This document shows, piece after piece, positions 1 to 6,169 of a stretch of DNA of 14,751 bases. A model generated the notes under the pieces. That model was not told the origin of the DNA. It saw only the letters and a program-made list of their open reading frames with translations, and searched no databases. The stretch comes from Candidatus Roizmanbacteria bacterium RIFCSPHIGHO2_02_FULL_43_11 (GTDB taxonomy: Bacteria > Patescibacteriota > Microgenomatia > UBA1406 > HO2-37-13b): positions 1 to 14,751 of the forward strand of contig MFZT01000049.1 in the NCBI GenBank assembly GCA_001789515.1. Reading direction: 5' to 3'. The position numbers and the translations under genes are program-made. Positions within the stretch are counted from its first letter, which is position 1. The number at the start of each line of letters is the position of its first letter.

Positions 1-949
1 CAATTTCAAAATAGGCGATGAGGAAGTGGATTTGCGTGTTTCAACGCTCCCTACTGTGAATGGTGAAAAAGTAGTTATGCGTTTACTCAAAAAGTCAGGA
101 GGTATCCCAACCTTGCCTGATTTAGGCTTACATGGTCCTCAGCTTAAGACTTTGGAGGAAGCTATTTTGAGACCATACGGTATTGTTCTTGTAACAGGAC
201 CAACGGGCTCTGGTAAATCTACAACGCTGTATGCATTGTTGAACATTATTAACAAACCCACTGTGAATATTGTGACTATTGAGGACCCCGTTGAATATCA
301 AATAAAAGGAGTCAATCAGGTGCAAATTAATCCTCAAGCAGGCCTTACATTTGCTACTGGACTGCGCTCGTTCTTGCGGCAAGATCCCAACATTATTCTT
401 GTTGGAGAGATCCGTGACTCCGAGACAACAGGCCTAGCCCTCCAGGCAGCACTAACAGGCCACTTGGTTTTCTCTACCCTGCATACGAATGATGCTGCTA
501 CAGCCATCCCGCGTCTAATTGATCTTGGAGGCGAGCCCTTTTTGATTTCATCAGTACTGAATGCTGTTGTTGCACAGCGTATTGTGAGGCGAGTTGCACC
601 TGAGGCATGTGTCCAATATACACCAGGTCCTGAGCTGCAGGAAAATATTGTTCAAGTTCTCGGAGACCTTCTTCCCGATCAGTACAAGCAAAATCCATCT
701 TCAATAAAGCTCTATAAGGTTCGTGACTCCTCTGGCCCTGATGCCGGCTACCATGGACGTATTGGTATTTATGAAGCTATCAGAATTACACGCTCTATTG
801 AGAATCTTCTTGTTAAAAACTCAACTGCGCAGGCAATACAAGACCAGGCCATTCAGGAAGGACTTATTACTATGCTGCAGGATGGATATTTAAAGGCGTT
901 GGATGGCATCACAACAATAGAAGAGGTTTTGAGGGTTGCGCATACGTAG
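1..949 (+). CDS. pilB: Type IV pilus extension ATPase PilB (GspE/T2SE family), C-terminal part
   Basis: Hexameric cytoplasmic ATPase that powers pilus assembly. The reading frame is open to the left edge (first complete codon at base 2, reading NFKIGDEEVDLRVSTLPTV), so the N-terminal domain lies outside the window; the GTG at 26 is internal. Counting from that GTG: Walker A GPTGSGKST at 58-66, Asp box TIEDPVEY at 84-91, Walker B ILVGEIRD at 124-131, His box TGHLVFSTLHTND at 144-156. The LRVSTLPTVNGEKVVMRLL segment before Walker A and the GRIGIYE segment near 244-250 favour PilB/GspE over PilT. Odd point: the usual zinc-binding CxxC...CxxC is almost gone; only one Cys (195) remains and the second pair is replaced by KVRDSSGPDAGYHGR. 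First gene of a pilB-pilT-pilC-pilin series. GspE of a type II-like system is the alternative, but adjacent pilT argues for pili. Confidence 0.95.
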   Translation, partial: NFKIGDEEVDLRVSTLPTVNGEKVVMRLLKKSGGIPTLPDLGLHGPQLKTLEEAILRPYGIVLVTGPTGSGKSTTLYALLNIINKPTVNIVTIEDPVEYQIKGVNQVQINPQAGLTFATGLRSFLRQDPNIILVGEIRDSETTGLALQAALTGHLVFSTLHTNDAATAIPRLIDLGGEPFLISSVLNAVVAQRIVRRVAPEACVQYTPGPELQENIVQVLGDLLPDQYKQNPSSIKLYKVRDSSGPDAGYHGRIGIYEAIRITRSIENLLVKNSTAQAIQDQAIQEGLITMLQDGYLKALDGITTIEEVLRVAHT

Positions 950-1085
950 GATAGAGGAATAGAAGTATAGATGGATAGGGCCGCAGAAGTATGGAGGAAT
1001 TGAGAGCATAATAGTTTGAGAGTTATATTGATCTCCAGTTCACCCAGTTCATCTAGTTCACCTAGTTATAACTAGTTCCAACTAA
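950..1085. repeat. Composite intergenic repeat, copy 1 (purine-rich block plus CTAGTT array)
   Basis: This fills nearly the whole pilB-pilT gap. It begins directly after the pilB stop with GATAGAGGAATAGAAG, contains one GATGGATA unit (970-977), an AGAAG segment and GAGAGCAT (1002-1009), then a 25-nt AT-rich linker, then the array at 1035-1085. Copy 2 lies after pilC (3357-3508) with the same parts in the same order. No reading frame is supported in it. Origin and role are unknown; a dispersed non-autonomous element or a transcribed regulatory repeat are both possible. Confidence 0.8.
1035..1085. repeat. 51-bp array of 9-10 bp CTAGTT-type units, copy 1
   Basis: Units in order: CCAGTTCAC, CCAGTTCAT, CTAGTTCAC, CTAGTTATAA, CTAGTTCCAA, then a partial CTAA. 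It includes the perfect palindrome CTAGTTATAACTAG (1062-1075). The array ends 3 nt before the pilT start codon, so it would form the 5' leader of pilT if transcription starts upstream. It shares the exact 15-mer CTAGTTCACCTAGTT and the 13-mer CTAGTTATAACTA with the second array, which has the same total length. Confidence 0.85.
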
Positions 1086-1088
1086 TTT

Positions 1089-2150
1089 ATGGAAACAGTA
1101 AAACTTGAAGATCTATTTCAGATTGCGATTGAAAAAAACGCATCTGATATTCATATTCTGCCAGGGTATAACCCGTCTGTGCGTATTAACGGAGAACTCT
1201 ACCCATTACGAACATATCCTGTTATTGACCGTGACCTGAGCCAGAAAATTCTTCTTCCCATTCTTACTGATGAGCAAAAGGGGAATTTTATGGCAAATAA
1301 GGAAATTGATTTCGGCTATCAGTATGGTGATGTGCGCTTCAGAATTAATATGTACCACATCAAGGGAGCTGTTGCAGCAGCATTCAGGCTCATTACTTCA
1401 AATATTCGCAGCATCGATGCGCTAGGTTTGCCGGAAATCATGCATTCATTTACCACTATGAGACAAGGATTTGTTCTTATCACAGGTCCGACGGGCGAGG
1501 GTAAATCAACGTCACTTGCCGCTATCCTGCAGGAGATCAACCTTAACCAGTCACGTCATATTCTTACGATAGAGGATCCTATTGAATATGTATATCCTCA
1601 AGGAAAGTCAATTATTTCCCAACGAGAGCTCGGACAGGATACGCATGGTTGGAGTATTGCATTAAAATCAGCGCTCCGGGAGGATCCGGATGTTGTATTG
1701 GTAGGTGAGATGCGTGACTATGAAACAATTCAGGCAGCGATGACAATTGCAGAGACAGGTCATCTTGTCTTTTCGACTTTGCATACTAACTCTGTACCAC
1801 AGACTATAGATCGTATTGTTGATGTCTTCCCTCCACAGCAGCAAAATCAGGTACGTATTCAGCTTGCTTCTACGCTGCGCGCAGTAATTTCTCAGAGGCT
1901 TGTCCCCAATGTTGATAACAGTGGCCGCATTCCTGGGTGTGAGATTTTGATAAGTAATGCAGCTGTTGCTTCAACAATCCGCGAGGGTAAAACACATATG
2001 ATTGATAATATTTTGGAAACCTCATCTGAGCAGGGAATGGTTACTTTTGAGCGGTATCTTAGTACTATGTATGCTCAGGGGAAAATTACTAAGGAGGTTG
2101 CCCTAAACTACGCTATAAGACCAGAGCAGATCAAGAAATATATTTCGTAA
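1089..2150 (+). CDS. pilT: Type IV pilus retraction ATPase PilT
   Basis: Hexameric cytoplasmic ATPase that depolymerises the pilus, giving twitching motility and DNA or surface pull-in. 353 aa, normal length for PilT. The N-terminal PAS-like part has the PilT signature ASDIHILPGYNPSVRINGEL (18-37). Then Walker A GPTGEGKST (133-141), Asp box TIEDPIEYVYP (160-170), Walker B VVLVGEMRD (202-210), His box ETGHLVFSTLHTN (222-234), and the C-terminal AVASTIREGKTHMIDN segment (292-307), which corresponds to the AIRNLIRE region of PilT. Odd point: the Walker A Ser of GPTGSGKST is Glu. ATG at 1089 is chosen because the N-terminus fits the family; there is no clear Shine-Dalgarno, only the repeat array just upstream. 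PilC follows after 3 nt, so the two are surely co-transcribed. Confidence 0.96.
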   Translation: METVKLEDLFQIAIEKNASDIHILPGYNPSVRINGELYPLRTYPVIDRDLSQKILLPILTDEQKGNFMANKEIDFGYQYGDVRFRINMYHIKGAVAAAFRLITSNIRSIDALGLPEIMHSFTTMRQGFVLITGPTGEGKSTSLAAILQEINLNQSRHILTIEDPIEYVYPQGKSIISQRELGQDTHGWSIALKSALREDPDVVLVGEMRDYETIQAAMTIAETGHLVFSTLHTNSVPQTIDRIVDVFPPQQQNQVRIQLASTLRAVISQRLVPNVDNSGRIPGCEILISNAAVASTIREGKTHMIDNILETSSEQGMVTFERYLSTMYAQGKITKEVALNYAIRPEQIKKYIS

Positions 2151-2153
2151 TGT

Positions 2154-3356
2154 ATGGAATTTTCATATAAAGCTATCTCCAAGGAGGGCAGAACGACAAA
2201 TGGGTCTATTGAGGCAGAAAATCAGGATCGAGCGTTGTCATATCTGAAGGAAAGTGGTTATACCATTTTGTCTGTAAATGCAAAATCTGTGCCTGTTACC
2301 TCATCCTTTTCAGCTCTTTTCAGTCGTGTTAATTTTTCGCAAATCGTTGATTTTACACGTCAAATGTCTATTATGTTGAGCTCCGGTCTAACACTTATTG
2401 ATGCATTTGAGATTTTTAAGCGGCAATCAGATAATGTCGCTTTTTTGAAACTTATGCAGGAAATTGATTCCGATATAAAAGCCGGGTTAAGTTTTTCTGA
2501 AGCTCTAAAAAAACACCCACACTTATTCAGTAACTTATACATCTCACTTATTAAAGCAGGTGAGGCTTCTGGAAAATTGGATGAAATTATGAAAAAACTC
2601 GCCATAAACCTTGAAAGGCAGAGAACATTTCAAAGTAAGGTAAAAGGAGCAATGATCTACCCGATTATTATTATCTGTGCAATGTCTGTTGTGATGTTTA
2701 TCATGTTGACTTTTGTTCTGCCAAAGCTTCTTGACGTGTACAAGGATTTTAACGTTAAGCTCCCGATTATGACCGTCTTTCTTATAAATGTATCCACTTT
2801 TTTTAACAAATTCTGGTGGCTCATTATTCTGACTGTTATTTTTGGCATTGTTATGCTGATGAAGATTATTCATTCAAAATCGGGAAAAAGGCTTTTTGAC
2901 CGTATTTCACTACATGTTCCACTTATTAATAGTATTATTCGGATATCAGCTCTTGTTGATACAACAAGAACATTGTCAATCCTTATTGGAGCAGGAGTTT
3001 CCATTCTTGAAGCCCTTGATATCATTACAGAGACAACCAATAACATTATTTACCAAGAAGCATTCAGGCGCATTAAGCATGGTATTGAGACAGGAGAATC
3101 GCTTGGCAATGCCATGGAGGCATCGCACATTTTTCCACCCATTCTGGTGCAGATGACTACGGTTGGGGAGCAAACGGGGCATTTGGATGAAACTCTTGGC
3201 CATTTAGCGAGTTACTTTGAAAGCGAATCTGAGATTGCCATTAAGTCATTAACCACTCTTATTGAGCCAACACTTCTGATAGTACTGGGACTTGGTGTGG
3301 GGTTTGTTGTTATTGCAGTCATCACGCCAATATTTAGTCTCACATCGTCGTTATAG
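2154..3356 (+). CDS. pilC: Type IV pilus inner-membrane platform protein PilC (GspF family)
   Basis: Polytopic membrane protein that couples the PilB/PilT motors to pilin insertion and removal. 400 aa, typical length. The N-terminus MEFSYKAISKEGRTTNG is the usual PilC/GspF start. Two GspF domains are visible: FTRQMSIMLSSGLTLIDAFE (67-86) with GEASGKLDEIM (136-146), and LVDTTRTLSILIGAGVSILEAL (267-288) with GEQTGHLDETL (338-348). Membrane segments: about 166-190, 218-238 and 372-395. The start lies 3 nt after the pilT stop; no strong ribosome binding site is seen, so translational coupling is likely. The downstream gap is filled by the second composite repeat. Confidence 0.96.
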   Translation: MEFSYKAISKEGRTTNGSIEAENQDRALSYLKESGYTILSVNAKSVPVTSSFSALFSRVNFSQIVDFTRQMSIMLSSGLTLIDAFEIFKRQSDNVAFLKLMQEIDSDIKAGLSFSEALKKHPHLFSNLYISLIKAGEASGKLDEIMKKLAINLERQRTFQSKVKGAMIYPIIIICAMSVVMFIMLTFVLPKLLDVYKDFNVKLPIMTVFLINVSTFFNKFWWLIILTVIFGIVMLMKIIHSKSGKRLFDRISLHVPLINSIIRISALVDTTRTLSILIGAGVSILEALDIITETTNNIIYQEAFRRIKHGIETGESLGNAMEASHIFPPILVQMTTVGEQTGHLDETLGHLASYFESESEIAIKSLTTLIEPTLLIVLGLGVGFVVIAVITPIFSLTSSL

Positions 3357-3390
3357 GATAAGGTAGAGTGATAGAAGGATAGAGGGCATA

Positions 3391-3414
3391 GATGGATAGA
3401 TGGATAGATGGATA
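3391..3414. repeat. Octanucleotide tandem repeat (GATGGATA)x3
   Basis: Three perfect head-to-tail GATGGATA copies at 3391-3398, 3399-3406 and 3407-3414, inside the purine-rich half of composite repeat copy 2. The equivalent place in copy 1 has one unit (970-977), which suggests copy-number change by slippage. Confidence 0.9.
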
Positions 3415-3457
3415 TAGGTCGTAGAAGGGTGAGAGCATGGAAATTTATATCCCACAC

Positions 3458-3508
3458 CTAGTTCACCTAGTTGAACTAGTTATAACCAGTTCAACTAGTT
3501 ATAACTAA
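3458..3508. repeat. 51-bp array of 9-10 bp CTAGTT-type units, copy 2, with a 32-bp palindrome
   Basis: Units: CTAGTTCAC, CTAGTTGAA, CTAGTTATAA, CCAGTTCAA, CTAGTTATAA, partial CTAA. Positions 3467-3498 form an imperfect palindrome that pairs end to end except for one A/C mismatch (3474+4 against its mirror base), so it could form a hairpin in RNA or a cruciform in DNA. It lies between the pilC end and the pilin promoter. There is no poly-T tail, so it is not a standard intrinsic terminator. Confidence 0.85.
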
Positions 3509-3519
3509 AAATCTCCCTC

Positions 3520-3549
3520 TTGACAACGCCAAAAGAAATGCTCTAAGAT
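3520..3549 (+). promoter_or_regulatory. Sigma70-type promoter of the pilin gene
   Basis: Perfect -35 TTGACA at 3520-3525, 18-nt spacer, -10 TAAGAT at 3544-3549 (4 of 6 consensus bases). Transcription would start near 3556, after the ATG at 3548 and before the ATG at 3584, which favours 3584 as the true pilin start. A separate promoter would let the major pilin be made in excess over the assembly proteins. Inferred from sequence only. Confidence 0.6.
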
Positions 3550-3583
3550 GGTTGTATTAGTTAAAAAATTAACTCGAAAGCAT

Positions 3584-4141
3584 ATGTTGCACAGACTCAA
3601 ATCCGGACAAAAAGGTTTCACGCTTGTGGAGATCCTGATCGTGGTAGCACTCATAGCTATTCTTGCTGTGATTGCTCTTGTTACTATCAACCCTGCTGAA
3701 GCACAAAAAAGAGCCCGCGATGCTCGGCGTATTAAGGAGCTTGGAACGCTTCAGGGAATTGTTGAGCAGTTCATGTCTGATAACCCGGATTATGGAGGAG
3801 TCACTGCGACAAGTAATGAGACTGCTGCTGTCCCTAACTCCTGTGCTACTGGCTGGATTAATAAGGGAGATGCTGGAGCAACAAACCCAATTGATGTGTG
3901 TGACTATGCAAACACGGTGCCGATCGACCCTTTAAACAGGTCGGGGGAGTTTGTATCATCAACGGACGGCACTATTGGTACAGGGCTACTAAGGTATCAG
4001 GTTATTATTGATGACCTTGCAAGGTACAGAATTTGCACACGTCTTGAATCCGCTGCAAACGCTCAAAAACTTGGTCAAGATGGTGTGGATAACGGTTTCT
4101 TCGAGGTCTATTCGGCAACAAGTGTCGCCGATTGCTCATAA
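3584..4141 (+). CDS. Type IV prepilin (major pilin or pseudopilin-like)
   Basis: Structural subunit of the pilus, processed by a prepilin peptidase (not in this window). From ATG 3584 the leader is 11 residues (MLHRLKSGQKG), cleaved before F12 of FTLVEILIVVALIAILAVI, with the conserved Glu at +5 and a hydrophobic helix of about 22 residues. Mature protein about 174 aa. The globular part has four Cys (87, 106, 151, 184) that could form two disulfides, and a VPIDPLN segment of the kind found in many pseudopilin-type proteins. An in-frame ATG at 3548 would give a 23-residue leader, but it overlaps the predicted -10 box, so I prefer 3584. The upstream bases CGAAAG are at most a weak ribosome binding site. 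Flanked by its own promoter and a strong terminator, so a single-gene transcript is likely. Function as a pilin is firm; major against minor is inferred from expression layout. Confidence 0.93.
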   Translation: MLHRLKSGQKGFTLVEILIVVALIAILAVIALVTINPAEAQKRARDARRIKELGTLQGIVEQFMSDNPDYGGVTATSNETAAVPNSCATGWINKGDAGATNPIDVCDYANTVPIDPLNRSGEFVSSTDGTIGTGLLRYQVIIDDLARYRICTRLESAANAQKLGQDGVDNGFFEVYSATSVADCS

Positions 4142-4161
4142 GGAATAGTTAACGGCATTTT

Positions 4162-4191
4162 AAAAGCTCCCCTTCTGGGGAGCTTTTTTTT
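4162..4191 (+). terminator. Intrinsic terminator after the pilin gene
   Basis: Eleven-base-pair stem AAAAGCTCCCC (4162-4172) with GGGGAGCTTTT (4177-4187), TTCT loop, continuing into an unbroken T run to 4191. It lies 20 nt after the pilin stop and separates the pil block from the next gene. Confidence 0.95.
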
Positions 4192-4192
4192 G

Positions 4193-4198
4193 TACAAT
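4193..4198 (+). promoter_or_regulatory. Candidate -10 box (TACAAT) for the DUF2723 gene, leaderless layout
   Basis: TACAAT (5 of 6 consensus bases) directly after the terminator T run and 9 nt before ATG 4208. No convincing -35 is present. Transcription would start within about 3 nt of the start codon, so the mRNA would have almost no leader. Confidence 0.4.
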
Positions 4199-4207
4199 AG
4201 CTGCCAT

Positions 4208-6169
4208 ATGATCTTGTTTCTTGTGTACTTTTTATTCTTCCTTTTCTTTCAGACGATTACTATCTATGGTGGCGATGCAGGGGATCTTGTTGCTGCGGCG
4301 TATGTGCGGGGATTTGCTCATCCACCTGGGTATCCGCTTTATTCCTTCTTCGGGTATCTTGTAACTCGCATACCCTTCAGCACTGTTGCATGGCGCGTAT
4401 CGCTTCTATCGTCTATTCCCGCTGCTCTCACACTTATGAATCTGTATTTATCGCTTCACATTCTCACTCGCTCGCGAGCAGTTGCTTTGATTGCTTCATT
4501 ATTTCTGGCTGCAAATTATCTCTTTTGGCTTTATGCTATTGTCCCTGAGGTTTTTTTGATGCATATGTTTCTGTCCTCATCCCTGATTCTTCTGGGGCTT
4601 ATATACTATAGGGAGCCAAAAGTGTGGCATATATATATAGGCTCACTGATCCTTGGTTTAGGTTTTTCTCACCATCATATGATCGTTCTGGCTATCCCAC
4701 CATTACTTTACCTATTTGCATTAAAAAGAAGGAGCGCACATATGAATGTAAAGCAGTATGCGCTAGCTGTTCTCAGCTTTGGGGCTGGTTTACTTCCATA
4801 TCTATGGATTATATTTGTTGCATTTAAAATTCCTCTTATTGCGTGGTCTGATCCCAGAACAGTTTCGAAATTTTTTAAGCTTATTACTCGAGCAGATTAT
4901 GGAACTTTTCAATCGGCAGTTGCGATCGGTAATCAAATTCAATCGCGATTTCTCCAATTTGGATTCATTTTTGAGAATTATCTACAGGATTTTACTGTTT
5001 TAGGGATTTTACTCTGCGTGATCGGCATGCTTGGATTATTGAGAAAGGACAGACGTTTGTTTGTCTATCTTTTTTCCTCCTGGCTCATTGCAGGGCCTTT
5101 GTACTTTTTCTACGCTTCATATTTATATACATCGGGATTTCTTATTGCTACAGCAGAAAGGTTCCTTTTGCCATCATACTATATCGCCACTATTTTTATC
5201 GGTTTAGGAATATATTACACACAACAATTTCTGAAAAAAAGCCGTACTTTATATTACATTCCGCAAGCCACAGCTATCATCCTTGCTCTTATACTATTAT
5301 CTGTTAACTATCCAAAGCTTTCAATACTGAAAAACGATACCACCGCAGAGAAGTTTGGTATTGATATTGTTCGTCCTGTTGAAAAAAACAGTATTCTCCT
5401 TCTTAGTGGAGATATCGCCATATTTAATACTCAACATGCCGTATATGTCCTTGGAGTCAGGCCCGATGTGACCCCCATTCATCTTGCGAAATTCCTTGCT
5501 GGAAAGATGGACGCACAGGTGCGTAAGTATTATCCCTGGGTAGAGGTTCCCCCTTTTAGCCAAGAGCTGAGTTTCTTTCATGCTTTCATTGACATGAATT
5601 ACAGTACACATCCTATATATACTACGATGCAAGTCTCCAACATCCCCACTGAATATACCCTCATCCCTCAGGGAATGCTTTTAAGGCTTTACAAAAAGAC
5701 CGATGTACCACCATATACAGAGGTGATAGCAACGAGTAACAAGTTTTGGGCTTCATACCAAGAGCCCCTCTCAGGCAGTTTACAGAAATATCACAATTTA
5801 ATGCTCGCGAATGTTCTTGATTATTATACAGCCGGACGCACACGTAACGCTGTGATGGCATCAATCTATGGACAGGATCTTCTTGAGTCAATCAGACAGG
5901 TAAAAAATGGTCAAAAACTTCAACCTAAAGACCAAAATCTCGCAGGCTTACTTGTACTGAATTACATTGATCTTAAGAAGTGTGCAGATGCAAAGCAAGC
6001 GTTAGATGCCTACAAACAGTTATTACCTCAGCCGGAAACGCATAAAAGATATGTTGAATTTATGCTACAACTAACCATCCAGTGTGGGGATAAGCAGGAT
6101 GTCAGCGCTTGGAGGAAGAAACTCGAAGAAATTGAGAGAAAAAGCGAGATACCATTACAAAACCTATAA
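4208..6169 (+). CDS. DUF2723 family GT-C-like polytopic membrane protein
   Basis: About 653 aa. The N-terminal ~370 residues are strongly hydrophobic with around ten or more membrane segments; the rest is a soluble tail. The first extracytoplasmic loop holds the DUF2723 signature GDAGDLVAAAYVRGFAHPPG followed by YPLY (residues about 21-44), with acidic residues where GT-C glycosyltransferases carry their catalytic or metal-binding Asp. Such proteins are thought to transfer sugars from polyprenyl-phosphate donors on the outer face of the membrane; the reaction for this one is unknown. The C-terminal ~100 residues (LLVLNYIDLKKCADAKQALDAY...) look helical and TPR-like. ATG 4208 is chosen over an upstream TTG at 4190, which lies inside the terminator T run. 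Its last 68 bp overlap the 3' end of the opposite-strand YfhO-like gene. Confidence 0.85.
   Translation: MILFLVYFLFFLFFQTITIYGGDAGDLVAAAYVRGFAHPPGYPLYSFFGYLVTRIPFSTVAWRVSLLSSIPAALTLMNLYLSLHILTRSRAVALIASLFLAANYLFWLYAIVPEVFLMHMFLSSSLILLGLIYYREPKVWHIYIGSLILGLGFSHHHMIVLAIPPLLYLFALKRRSAHMNVKQYALAVLSFGAGLLPYLWIIFVAFKIPLIAWSDPRTVSKFFKLITRADYGTFQSAVAIGNQIQSRFLQFGFIFENYLQDFTVLGILLCVIGMLGLLRKDRRLFVYLFSSWLIAGPLYFFYASYLYTSGFLIATAERFLLPSYYIATIFIGLGIYYTQQFLKKSRTLYYIPQATAIILALILLSVNYPKLSILKNDTTAEKFGIDIVRPVEKNSILLLSGDIAIFNTQHAVYVLGVRPDVTPIHLAKFLAGKMDAQVRKYYPWVEVPPFSQELSFFHAFIDMNYSTHPIYTTMQVSNIPTEYTLIPQGMLLRLYKKTDVPPYTEVIATSNKFWASYQEPLSGSLQKYHNLMLANVLDYYTAGRTRNAVMASIYGQDLLESIRQVKNGQKLQPKDQNLAGLLVLNYIDLKKCADAKQALDAYKQLLPQPETHKRYVEFMLQLTIQCGDKQDVSAWRKKLEEIERKSEIPLQNL

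Larger units (their letters stand above)
3357..3508. repeat. Composite intergenic repeat, copy 2 (purine-rich block plus CTAGTT array)
   Basis: As in copy 1, it begins at the stop codon of the preceding pil gene (TAG then GATAAGG...), runs through GATAGAAGGATAGAGGGCATAG, three GATGGATA units (one in copy 1), a GTAGAAGG segment and GAGAGCAT (3431-3438), then a 19-nt AT-rich linker, then a 51-bp CTAGTT array (3458-3508). The perfect -35 box of the pilin promoter begins 12 nt after the array ends. Nothing in it looks coding. Confidence 0.8.

Noticed and set aside
1035..1085. CTAGTT arrays as a CRISPR array
   Set aside because: Units are 9-10 bp with no spacers, and no cas genes are present.
2544..2873. 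109-residue minus-strand frame inside pilC
   Set aside because: Low-complexity shadow (His/Asn-rich) of a well-supported gene, with no start signals or family features.
4190..4207. TTG at 4190 as start of the DUF2723 gene
   Set aside because: It overlaps the T run of the pilin terminator; ATG 4208 gives a normal hydrophobic N-terminus.
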